This document shows, piece after piece, positions 51,512 to 59,465 of a stretch of DNA of 64,000 nucleotides. The first letter of the stretch is position 1. Every line of letters begins with the position of its first letter. A program made the translations under genes and the position numbers. The notes beneath the pieces were generated by a model. That model did no database searches, was not told the origin of the DNA, and saw nothing but the letters and a program-made list of their open reading frames with translations. The DNA is from Micromonospora profundi (GTDB lineage Bacteria > Actinomycetota > Actinomycetes > Mycobacteriales > Micromonosporaceae): assembly GCF_011927785.1 (NCBI RefSeq), contig NZ_JAATJK010000001.1:4125001-4189000 (forward strand). Reading direction: 5' to 3'.

Positions 51512-51886
51512 ATGAGCACGCAGGCTGCTTCCACCAGGCCGATGAACCGGCCCATGAACGACCCGCAGAACCCCGCGTCGATGCGGAACACGCCGACGCA
51601 GCAGATGCCGGCCATGCACGACGGGCACCGGGAACAGATGCCGTCGCCAGGTACGGAAACCAAGCAGGCGTTCCTGACGACGGAATTCTGGGTCTACGCT
51701 GCCGCAGTCGCGCTGGTGGTGATCTCGGCGTTCTGGAAGGGCACCACCGCCAACGGGTTGAACATCAACAACCCGAACCAGGCGTGGTGGTTCCTGACCA
51801 TCCTGACCGGTGGTTACCTGGTCAGCCGTGGCCTGTCGAAGGCGGGCTCGGCGCGCCGGTCCGGCCGGGAGCGCAACAAGCGCTGA
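51512..51886 (+). CDS. Small membrane protein
   Basis: 124 residues, ATG after AGGAGG-accag. A 50-residue Met/Pro/Gln-rich cytoplasmic tail, then two membrane helices (about 58-75: VYAAAVALVVISAFW; about 90-110: AWWFLTILTGGYLVSRGL) joined by a short Asn-rich loop, and a basic tail GSARRSGRERNKR. No family is recognised; similar two-helix proteins with tails are common in Micromonospora. Followed directly by a strong terminator. Confidence 0.75.
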   Translation: MSTQAASTRPMNRPMNDPQNPASMRNTPTQQMPAMHDGHREQMPSPGTETKQAFLTTEFWVYAAAVALVVISAFWKGTTANGLNINNPNQAWWFLTILTGGYLVSRGLSKAGSARRSGRERNKR

Positions 51887-51911
51887 CGTGGGTCAACAGA
51901 CGTGAAAAAGG

Positions 51912-51946
51912 CAGTGGCCTCCGGGAGATTCTCCCGGAGGCCACTG
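51912..51946. terminator. Strong bidirectional terminator
   Basis: A perfect 17-bp inverted repeat (51912-51928 with 51930-51946, CAGTGGCCTCCGGGAGA and its complement) with a tight GATT-type loop, between the convergent membrane-protein and Spo0M-like genes. A-rich AAAAAGG flanks it on the left, acting as the T-tract for the minus strand. Confidence 0.9.
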
Positions 51947-51960
51947 TCGTATCTGGACGC

Positions 51961-52950
51961 CTACTCTTCGAACCCGCCGAAGTCCCCGCCGAAGTCCTCA
52001 CCGGCGTCGCCCTCGAAGGCGTCACCGATCATCTCGCCGGCGATCATGCCGCCGGCGACGCCGAGCGCCGCACCGGCCACCATGCCGCCCATGCCGACTC
52101 CCCTGCCGTGGCCGTGCCCGTGGCTCTTGCCCGCCCCGTACCCCTGGGGCCCGTACCCCTGGGCGCGCAGGCTGCCGTAGCGGGAGGTGGTCTCGCGCAA
52201 CCAGCCGTCGACGACCTGCGCCCAGTCGACCTTGTCGGCGTCGGCGTGCGACACCTGGTAGCGGCCGAACGCGTCGTGCCCGGCGCTGAGGAAGCCGCCG
52301 CGCTTGTCGCACTCAAGGATCACCTCGACGCCGTGCGGACTGGTCACGAAGGTCAGCTCGGCCTCCCTGATCGTGCTGGCGTACTGCGGCGCGGCGAAGA
52401 ACTCGATCTCCTGGTAGAACGGCAGCGTCTGCTGCACACCCCGGATGTGGCCGCGCTCAAGGTCGGCGTGCTTGAACTGGAAGCCGAGGCGCTGGAACGC
52501 CTCCAGGATCCGCTCGTGCACCGGCAGCGGGTGCACCGCCACCTGGTCCAGGTCGCTCTTGTCGACGGCGCGGGCGATGGCCAGCTCGGTGCGCAGGCCC
52601 ATCGTCATGCCGTGCAGGCGCTGGCCGTACACGTCGGTGATCGGGGTTTCCCACGGCACCGGCAGCTGGAACGGGATGGAGAGCTGCTGCTTGGGCGCGA
52701 GCTGGAGCGGGCCGCTGACGACCATGCGGTGGAACTCCAGCGTGCCCGAGTACTCCGCGTCGTGCCCTTCGACCTCGACCCGTGTCACCAGACCGATGAC
52801 GACCTGCTCGATGGCCGCCGGAGCGTCGCCGCCGACGAGGTTGACGTGTCCGTCGAGGGTCAGACCGGGGCGGGTGTTGGGGTTGGTCAGCACGGTGTCC
52901 ACGCTGGGACCGCCGACGCCGAACGCGCTCAACATCTTCTTGAAGACCAT
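51961..52950 (-). CDS. Spo0M-like sporulation protein
   Basis: 329 residues. Residues 1-240 carry the Spo0M arrestin-like fold: MVFKKMLSAFGVGGPSVDTV, RPGLTLDGHVNLVGGDAPAA, EYSGTLEFHRMVVSGPLQLA, IPFQLPVPWETPITDVYGQR, HPLPVHERILEAFQRLGFQF. A Gly/His-rich segment (SHGHGHGRGVGMGG) follows, then an acidic, Phe/Gly-rich tail DAFEGDAGEDFGGDFGGFEE. Spo0M controls sporulation in Bacillus, and homologues are common in actinomycetes. The His-rich part may bind metal, and the acidic tail is an extra feature. Confidence 0.88.
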   Translation of the reverse strand: MVFKKMLSAFGVGGPSVDTVLTNPNTRPGLTLDGHVNLVGGDAPAAIEQVVIGLVTRVEVEGHDAEYSGTLEFHRMVVSGPLQLAPKQQLSIPFQLPVPWETPITDVYGQRLHGMTMGLRTELAIARAVDKSDLDQVAVHPLPVHERILEAFQRLGFQFKHADLERGHIRGVQQTLPFYQEIEFFAAPQYASTIREAELTFVTSPHGVEVILECDKRGGFLSAGHDAFGRYQVSHADADKVDWAQVVDGWLRETTSRYGSLRAQGYGPQGYGAGKSHGHGHGRGVGMGGMVAGAALGVAGGMIAGEMIGDAFEGDAGEDFGGDFGGFEE

Positions 52951-53065
52951 CGGAACTCCTGTGCGACGGGCGACCGCTCCAGATTGGAGCCGGACGTTTA
53001 CTCGATGCGCACCTTATCCAGATGCGCTGTGAGGTGGCTGTGAGCACGCGCGGCGTCCCACGCCA

Positions 53066-53140
53066 GTCGATCATGGAGTTGTGGTGCCGGACGAAAGTCG
53101 CCAACCGGGGCAAGTCACCCACCACAACTACATGATCGAC
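53066..53140. repeat. Family B inverted repeat, second copy
   Basis: GTCGATCATGGAGTTGTGGTG (53066-53086, 21 bases given by position) pairs with 53120-53140 with one mismatch, loop of 33 bases. The outer GTCGATCATG-AGTTG core is the same as at 50581, so these are diverged copies of one repeat family. It lies between the Spo0M-like promoter and the end of the DeoR gene. Confidence 0.7.
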
Positions 53141-53147
53141 GGAGGGA

Positions 53148-53924
53148 TCAGGCAGGCTCGACGATTACCAGCTCGCCTACCTGATCGGCTATCGTCGTGC
53201 GGGCTTCGGGCGGCAGCCCTACGTCGGTTATCAGCACGTCGGCTGCCTCCAGCGGGGCGATCGTGGCGATGCCGATGGTCTCCCACTTCGTGTGGTCGGC
53301 GAGCACCACCAAGCGGCGGGCGGCGCCGATGAGGCACCTGTTGACGCCGGCCTCCAGCAGATTCGGCGTGGTGAAGCCGGTACGCGGGCTGAGCCCGTGC
53401 ACCCCCAGGAAGAGCAGGTCCACGTTGAGCGCGCTTATCGCCGCTTCGGCCACCGGCCCGGTCAACGCGTCCGACGGGGTGCGGATGCCGCCGGTCAACA
53501 CCACTGTCTGGTCGGCGCGCGGGTTCTGGTAGAGCGCGTCGGCCACCGGGATCGAGTTCGTCACCACCGTCAGCCCGCGGACGTCGGAGATCAGCGTGGC
53601 AAGCGCGGCGGTGGTGGTGCCCGCGGACAGCGCGATGGCCATTCCCGGCTCCACCATCCTCGCCGCCCGCTCGGCGATGGCCCGCTTCTCGGCCTGCTGG
53701 CGGATCGACTTCGCGGCGAAGCCGGGCTCCTCGGCCGAACCCGGCCCGGCGAGCGTCGCACCGCCGTGCACCTTGTCGACAAGGCCACGCTCGGCGAGCA
53801 CCTCGAGGTCACGCCGGATCGTCATGTCGGACACGCCGAACCGGCTGACCAGTTGGCTCACCCGTACACCGCCGCGCTGACGGATCAGATCGAGGATGGC
53901 GGTCTGCCGCTGCTGGGCGAGCAT
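53148..53924 (-). CDS. DeoR/GlpR-family transcriptional regulator
   Basis: 258 residues, ATG behind GAAGGAGG. N-terminal helix-turn-helix LAQQRQTAILDLIRQRGGVR, VSQLVSRFGVSDMTIRRDLE; C-terminal DeoRC sugar-phosphate sensor with MAIALSAGTTTAALATLISD (the SxGTT phosphosugar site) and VLTGGIRTPSDALTGPVAEA. Directly downstream of the GH42 gene, so it probably regulates the galactoside locus, responding to a sugar phosphate. Confidence 0.92.
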   Translation of the reverse strand: MLAQQRQTAILDLIRQRGGVRVSQLVSRFGVSDMTIRRDLEVLAERGLVDKVHGGATLAGPGSAEEPGFAAKSIRQQAEKRAIAERAARMVEPGMAIALSAGTTTAALATLISDVRGLTVVTNSIPVADALYQNPRADQTVVLTGGIRTPSDALTGPVAEAAISALNVDLLFLGVHGLSPRTGFTTPNLLEAGVNRCLIGAARRLVVLADHTKWETIGIATIAPLEAADVLITDVGLPPEARTTIADQVGELVIVEPA

Positions 53925-53960
53925 CCGGGGAACCTCCTTCGCGCCGTGGGTGTGGTCGGA

Positions 53961-56012
53961 TCAGGCCGGTTCGTCGGCTCGATCTTCCCGGATGACCGCC
54001 ACCTCGCCGGCCGGCACCGTCAGCTCACCGGCACACAGTGCCCCGGTCAGCAGCTCGGTGCCGCTCACCGGGACGCGTACCTCATTGTCGGTGTGGTTGA
54101 TCGCGAACAGCCAGCTGCGGTCGCCGTCGCGCCGGCGTACCACCTCCACCCCGCTCGGCACCCGCACCGCCGGACGGACGCCTGCCTCGTCGAGCAGCCG
54201 GGCGACAAGCCTGTCGGTGGCCGGCTCGTCCAGCCGGGTGCCGACGTACCAGGCCGCGCCCGCGCCGACCGGATGCCGGGTCAGCGCCGGCACGCCGGGC
54301 AGAGGCCCATCGGTGTACGACGCCAGCACCTCGGCACCGTCGGCGTGCAGCCACTCGGTCCACACGTCGGCCGTACTGCCGTCGTCGAGCCGGACCTGCT
54401 CGCCCTCGCGCAGCGGAAAGAACTCCTCGGTCCGTACGCCCAGCAGCTCCCGGAACGCGCCCGGGTAGCCGCCCAGCCGGATGTGGTCGTTGTCGTCGAC
54501 GATGCCGCTGAAGTAGGTGACGGCGGCGGTGCCTCCTGCCTCGACGTACCGGTGCAGCGCCTCGGCGTCGGCGTCCCGGACCAGGTAGAGGGTGGGTGCC
54601 AGGACAAGCCGGTAGCCGCTGAGATCCGCCGACGGGTGGACGATGTCGGCGGTCACCCCGGCCCGCCACAGCGCGCCGTACAGGGCGGTCAGGCGATCGG
54701 TGTAGGTGACGTCGACGCTGGGGTGTGAATCCAACTCGACGGCCCACCAGGCCTCGAAGTCGAACAGGATGGCCACGTCGGCGTCCACCCGGCTGCCGCG
54801 TACCTCGGCCAGGGCCTTGAGGTCCGCGCCGAGCTGGCAGACCTCGCGGAACACCTTGGTGTCCGGCCCGGCGTGTGGCACGAGCGCGGAGTGGAACTTC
54901 TCCGCGCCGGCCCGCGACGCGCGCCACTGGAAGAAGAGCACCCCGTCGGCGCCCCGGGCGACGTGCGCGAGGCTGTTGCGGCGCATCTGCCCGGGCAGCT
55001 TGGCCACGTTGCGGGGCTGCCAGTTGACAGCGCTCGTGGAGTGCTCCATCAGCAACCACGGGTCGCCGCCGGCCACCCCGCGGGTGTGGTCGGCGGCGAA
55101 CGCCAACCCGACGTGCGCCTGCGGGTCGGCGGCGGCCAGGTAGTGGTCGTTGGACACGAGGTCCACGTCGTCGGCCCAGGAGTGGTAGTCCATGTGCTTG
55201 GTCATGCCGAGCATGAAGTTCGTGGTGACCGGCTGCCGGACCAGGGTCTTGAGCAGCGCGCGTTCGGCGCGCAGCTGGGCGCGTTGCTCGTCGGAGGAGA
55301 ACCGCAGGAAGTCGAGCTGCTGGGTGGGGTTGGCGAACGTCGGTGCGCTGCGCGGCGGGTTGATCTCGGCCCAGTCGCCGTAGCGCTGGCTCCAGAACGC
55401 GGTGCCCCAGGCGTCGTTGAGCCGATCCAGGTCGCCGTAGCGCTCACGCAGCCAGCCGCGGAACGCCTCGGCGGTGACGTCGCAGTAGCAGTGCACGTTG
55501 TGACAGCCCAGCTCGTTGGACACATGCCACATCACCACCGCCGGATGCTCGGCGTACCGCTCGGCGACGGCCCGCACCAACTCCAGTGACCGCTCGCGGA
55601 ACACGGGCGAGCTGGGGCAGTACGCCTGCCGTCCGCCCGGCCAGAGGATGGTGCCGTCGGCCCGGCGGGGCAGCGTCTCCGGATGCGCGCGGGCCAGCCA
55701 GGGCGGTGGGCTGGCGGTGGCGGTGGCCAGGTCGACCTGGATCCCGCCGTCGTGCAGGAGGCCCAGCACCCGGTCGAGCCAGCCGAACTCGAACCGGCCC
55801 GGGGTGGGCTCCAGAAGTGCCCAGGAGAAGATGCCGACGGAGACCAGGTTGACGCCGGCTCGCCGCATCAGCTCGACGTCCTCGGACCAGGTCTCTTCGG
55901 GCCACTGCTCGGGGTTGTAGTCGCCGCCGAAATAGATGCCGTCACCGTGCCATCGCCGCATGACAGGTGAGGGTGCACCGGGGAACCCACGGAAGTCAAC
56001 AGGTTCCAACAT
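53961..56012 (-). CDS. GH42 beta-galactosidase
   Basis: 683 residues from ATG 56012 behind AAAGGAAATCG; an earlier ATG lies upstream of the site. GH42 layout: YFGGDYNPEQWPEETWSEDV, LARAHPETLPRRADGTILWP, acid/base Glu in MWHVSNELGCHNVHCYCDVT, nucleophile Glu in LLMEHSTSAVNWQPRNVAKL, then trimerisation domain (DVAILFDFEAWWAVELDSHP) and small C-terminal beta domain. Cytoplasmic enzyme, no signal. The Cys pair near NELGCHN is the usual zinc-site region. Divergent from the galactoside ABC importer. Confidence 0.93.
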   Translation of the reverse strand: MLEPVDFRGFPGAPSPVMRRWHGDGIYFGGDYNPEQWPEETWSEDVELMRRAGVNLVSVGIFSWALLEPTPGRFEFGWLDRVLGLLHDGGIQVDLATATASPPPWLARAHPETLPRRADGTILWPGGRQAYCPSSPVFRERSLELVRAVAERYAEHPAVVMWHVSNELGCHNVHCYCDVTAEAFRGWLRERYGDLDRLNDAWGTAFWSQRYGDWAEINPPRSAPTFANPTQQLDFLRFSSDEQRAQLRAERALLKTLVRQPVTTNFMLGMTKHMDYHSWADDVDLVSNDHYLAAADPQAHVGLAFAADHTRGVAGGDPWLLMEHSTSAVNWQPRNVAKLPGQMRRNSLAHVARGADGVLFFQWRASRAGAEKFHSALVPHAGPDTKVFREVCQLGADLKALAEVRGSRVDADVAILFDFEAWWAVELDSHPSVDVTYTDRLTALYGALWRAGVTADIVHPSADLSGYRLVLAPTLYLVRDADAEALHRYVEAGGTAAVTYFSGIVDDNDHIRLGGYPGAFRELLGVRTEEFFPLREGEQVRLDDGSTADVWTEWLHADGAEVLASYTDGPLPGVPALTRHPVGAGAAWYVGTRLDEPATDRLVARLLDEAGVRPAVRVPSGVEVVRRRDGDRSWLFAINHTDNEVRVPVSGTELLTGALCAGELTVPAGEVAVIREDRADEPA

Positions 56013-56242
56013 CGATTTCCTTTCCAACGTTTACCACGTAACGGCCGCATTACAACTGGGTTATCGAAGGTGAACTGCCCCCTTGACAGCGCCTGACGGA
56101 GAGGTAGCTTGAGGCCCCACTGGTCGTTCGTGTTCGCCAATGTGGATTCTCGGTGGATCCCGATGTGTATTTCACGAGGCCGGCCCCGTTCTCCACCTGA
56201 CGGCCCTTGAGCGCAGCACCTCTTCATCCGCAGGAGGCACAG
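56013..56242. promoter_or_regulatory. Divergent promoter/operator region of the galactoside locus
   Basis: The 230-base gap between the GH42 start and the SBP start is AT-richer near GH42 and contains an imperfect inverted repeat CGTTTAC-cac-GTAACG at about 56028-56043, the size of a DeoR or LacI operator. The SBP ribosome site GGAGG lies five bases before its ATG. Binding is inferred from symmetry only. Confidence 0.5.
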
Positions 56243-57571
56243 ATGTCCCGTCCCCGATCCCAGGCCGAGTACCTAGCTCGGCTCGTACCGCCCTCCGTCG
56301 CCGGCATCAACCGACGCTCGCTGCTGGCCGGTGCGGCCGGCACCGGCGCGCTGCTCGGCACCGGTCTGCTCGCCGGCTGCGGCGACGACTCCGGCTCCGG
56401 TGGGTCCAGCAAGGACGTGTCACTCGGCTCGAACCAGTCCGACCCGAAGCCCAAGGACGTGGTCGCGAAGATCGCCGACGGGTTCAAGACCTCGTCCGGC
56501 GTCCAGGTCGCTGTCAACACTGTCGACCACAACACGTTCCAGGAGAACATCAACAACTACCTCCAGGGCAAGCCGGACGACGTGTTCACCTGGTTCGCCG
56601 GCTACCGGATGCGCTTCTTCGCCTCCAAGGGCCTGGCCGGTGACATCAGCGACGTGTGGGGCAAGCTCTCCGGCTATTCCGACGCCTTCAAGAAGGCGTC
56701 CACAGGGGACGACGGCAAGCAGTACTTCGTCCCGGCGACGTACTACCCGTGGGCTGTCTTCTACCGCAAGTCGGTCTGGAAGCAGTACGGCTACGAGGTG
56801 CCCACGACCCTCGACCAGTTCACCGCACTCGGCGCGCGGATGAAGGGCGACGGCCTGACCCCGATCGCCTTCGCCGACAAGGACGGCTGGCCGGCGATGG
56901 GCACCTTCGACATCCTCAACCTGCGCATCAACGGCTACCAGTTCCACATCGACCTGATGGCCGGCAAGGAAGCCTGGACCTCCGACAAGGTCAAGAAGGT
57001 CTTCGACACCTGGGCCGGCCTGCTCCCCCTGCACCAGCCTGACAGCCTCGGCCGCACCTGGCAGGAGGCCGCGCAGTCGTTGCAGCAGAAGAAGAGCGGC
57101 ATGTACCTGCTCGGCCTCTTCGTCGGTCAGCAGTTCAGCAACGAGGAGCAGGACGACCTCGACTTCTTCACCTTCCCGGAGATCGACCCGTCGATCGGCG
57201 CCAAGGCGCTGGACGCCCCGATCGACGGCTACATGATGGCCCGCAAGCCCAAGAACGAGGACAACGCCCGCAAGCTGCTGGAGTACCTCGGCAGCAAGGA
57301 CCCCGCGGACATCACCGTCAAGAACGACCCGGCCACGCTCGTCGCCAACACCGGCGCGGACGTCAGCGGCTACACGGCGTTGCAGAAGAAGGCCGCCGAG
57401 CTGGTGGGCTCCGCCACCGAGATCGCCCAGTTCCTCGACCGGGACACCCGGCCGGACTTCGCCTCCACGGTGATCATCCCGGCGATCCAGCAGTTCATCA
57501 AGAACCCCAAGGACATCGGCGGGCTCACCTCGTCCATCGAGAACCAGAAGAAGTCGATCTTCACTGACTGA
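56243..57571 (+). CDS. Sugar ABC transporter substrate-binding lipoprotein (Tat-type signal)
   Basis: 442 residues. Twin-arginine-like signal NRRSLLAGAAGTGALLGTGL followed by lipobox LAGC near residue 45, then a type I sugar-binding fold: KDVVAKIADGFKTSSGVQVA, PDDVFTWFAGYRMRFFASKG, FVPATYYPWAVFYRKSVWKQ, DGWPAMGTFDILNLRINGYQ. ATG chosen behind GGAGG; an upstream ATG lacks a site. Binds galactosides or oligosaccharides for the importer with the two permeases; no ATPase gene is present, so a shared MsiK-type ATPase is likely. Confidence 0.93.
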   Translation: MSRPRSQAEYLARLVPPSVAGINRRSLLAGAAGTGALLGTGLLAGCGDDSGSGGSSKDVSLGSNQSDPKPKDVVAKIADGFKTSSGVQVAVNTVDHNTFQENINNYLQGKPDDVFTWFAGYRMRFFASKGLAGDISDVWGKLSGYSDAFKKASTGDDGKQYFVPATYYPWAVFYRKSVWKQYGYEVPTTLDQFTALGARMKGDGLTPIAFADKDGWPAMGTFDILNLRINGYQFHIDLMAGKEAWTSDKVKKVFDTWAGLLPLHQPDSLGRTWQEAAQSLQQKKSGMYLLGLFVGQQFSNEEQDDLDFFTFPEIDPSIGAKALDAPIDGYMMARKPKNEDNARKLLEYLGSKDPADITVKNDPATLVANTGADVSGYTALQKKAAELVGSATEIAQFLDRDTRPDFASTVIIPAIQQFIKNPKDIGGLTSSIENQKKSIFTD

Positions 57572-57591
57572 CGGCGGAAAGGGGAGGACAG

Positions 57592-58548
57592 ATGTCCGAC
57601 CTGCCCCTGATCCAAGCGGATCGCGCCGTGCCGCCGCCTGCGGCGACCCCCACCACTGGTGGTCGTCGCAGGCGGCTACGGCTCCTGTCCCGCACCGACC
57701 GCGTGGTCATCACGCTGATGGTGCTCGTCCCGCTGCTGCTCGTCACCGCCTTCATCTGGCTGCCGGCGGCGGCCACAGTGGTGCTCTCCGCCACCGACTG
57801 GGACGGCATCGGCCCCCTCAACGAAATCGACTTCGTCGGCGCGCGCAACTACAGCGACGTGGTGAACATCTACCCGCCGTTCGTGCCGGCGATCCAGAAC
57901 AACCTGCTCTGGCTCGCGGTGCTGTTCCTGGTGGCCACCCCGTTCGGCATGTTCCTGGCCGTCCTGCTCGACAAGGAACTGAAGGGCAGTCGGTTCTACC
58001 AGACCGCGCTCTACCTGCCCGTGGTGCTCTCGCTGGCCCTGATCGGCTTCGTCTGGCAGCTGCTCTACTCCCGCGACCAGGGGCTGATCAACGCGGTCTT
58101 CGGCAGCAGCATCGACTGGTACGGCGACTCGAACGTCAACATCTGGGCCGTCATGATCGCCTCCGGCTGGCGGCACGTCGGCTACATCATGCTGCTGTAC
58201 CTGGCCGGGTTGAAGGGCGTCGACCCGTCACTGCGGGAGGCCGCCGCCGTCGACGGCGCCTCGGAGAGCCGCACGTTCTTCCGGGTGGTGTTCCCGGTGC
58301 TGCGGCCGATCAACGTCATCGTGCTCGTGGTGACGGTGATCGAGTCGCTGCGCGCGTTCGACCTGGTCTGGGTGGTCAACAAGGGCCGCAACGGCTTGGA
58401 GCTGATCTCCGCGCTGGTCACCCAGAACGTCGTGGGTGAGGCGAGCCGGATCGGCTTCGGCTCTGCACTGGCGACCATCATGCTCGTCGTCTCGCTTGTC
58501 TTCATCACCATCTACCTGGCGACCGTGATGAGGGAGAACCGCCAATGA
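57592..58548 (+). CDS. Sugar ABC transporter permease (MalF type)
   Basis: 318 residues. Six membrane helices starting near residue 32; EAA loop GLKGVDPSLREAAAVDGASE near residues 205-225. A Pro/Arg-rich N-terminal tail. Pairs with the MalG-type permease, whose ATG overlaps its stop (ATGA). Part of the SBP-permease-permease-GH36 operon. Confidence 0.93.
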   Translation: MSDLPLIQADRAVPPPAATPTTGGRRRRLRLLSRTDRVVITLMVLVPLLLVTAFIWLPAAATVVLSATDWDGIGPLNEIDFVGARNYSDVVNIYPPFVPAIQNNLLWLAVLFLVATPFGMFLAVLLDKELKGSRFYQTALYLPVVLSLALIGFVWQLLYSRDQGLINAVFGSSIDWYGDSNVNIWAVMIASGWRHVGYIMLLYLAGLKGVDPSLREAAAVDGASESRTFFRVVFPVLRPINVIVLVVTVIESLRAFDLVWVVNKGRNGLELISALVTQNVVGEASRIGFGSALATIMLVVSLVFITIYLATVMRENRQ

Positions 58549-59465
58549 GCACCGCGACCGCGACCCGGCGTACGGGGGGCGAAGCCGACGCCGACGCCCC
58601 GGCCCCCCGCCGCAGGCTCACCCCGCTGCGGCTGCTGCTGCACGGCTTCCTCATCGCCGTCTCGCTGATCTGGCTCTTCCCGATCGCCTGGGCGGTGCTG
58701 ACGTCGCTGCGCTCCTACGAGTACACAGCCACCAACGGCTACGTCTCGTTCGGAGGCTGGACCTTCGACAACTACGTGACCGCCTGGCGGACGGCCGAGT
58801 TCGGCCAGCACTTCCTCAACTCGGTGTACATCACCGTGCCGGCGGTGCTGCTGACGCTCTTCCTCGCCTCGTGCGTGGCGTTCGTCATCGCCCGGTTCAG
58901 CTGGAAACTCAATCTCATCCTGCTCGGCGTGTTCACCGCCGCCAATCTGCTGCCGCAGCAGGCGCTGCTGATCCCGCTGTTCCGCCTCTACACCGAGGTG
59001 CCGCTGCCGGAGTTCATGAGCGACTCCGAACTGCTCTACGACAGCTACTGGGGTCTGATCCTGATCAACGTGGCGTTCCAGTGCGGGTTCTGCGTCTTCG
59101 TGCTCAGCAATTACATGAAGGCGCTGCCCCGCGACCTGTACGAGGCGGCGATGGTCGACGGGGCGAGTGTCTGGCGGCAGTACTGGCAGGTGACCATGCC
59201 GCTGTGCCGGCCGGCCCTGGCCGCGCTGGCCACGCTGGAGGTGACCTGGATCTACAACGAGTTCTTCTGGGCCACAGTGCTGATGCGTACCGGCGACAAG
59301 TTCCCCGTCACCAGTTCGCTCAACAACCTGCGCGGCCAGTTCTTCACCGACAACAACCTGGTCTCGGCGGGCAGCGTGCTCGTCGCGATCCCCACCCTTG
59401 TCATCTTCTTCATGCTCCAGCGACACTTCGTCCGGGGCCTGACCCTGGGAGCTTCCAAAGGATGA
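58545..59465 (+). CDS. Sugar ABC transporter permease (MalG type)
   Basis: 306 residues. Six membrane helices; EAA loop LPRDLYEAAMVDGASVWRQY near 195-215, and start/stop overlap with both neighbours (ATGA on each side), so SBP-operon stoichiometry is translationally set. Completes the galactoside importer membrane pore. Confidence 0.93.
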   Translation: MSTATATRRTGGEADADAPAPRRRLTPLRLLLHGFLIAVSLIWLFPIAWAVLTSLRSYEYTATNGYVSFGGWTFDNYVTAWRTAEFGQHFLNSVYITVPAVLLTLFLASCVAFVIARFSWKLNLILLGVFTAANLLPQQALLIPLFRLYTEVPLPEFMSDSELLYDSYWGLILINVAFQCGFCVFVLSNYMKALPRDLYEAAMVDGASVWRQYWQVTMPLCRPALAALATLEVTWIYNEFFWATVLMRTGDKFPVTSSLNNLRGQFFTDNNLVSAGSVLVAIPTLVIFFMLQRHFVRGLTLGASKG

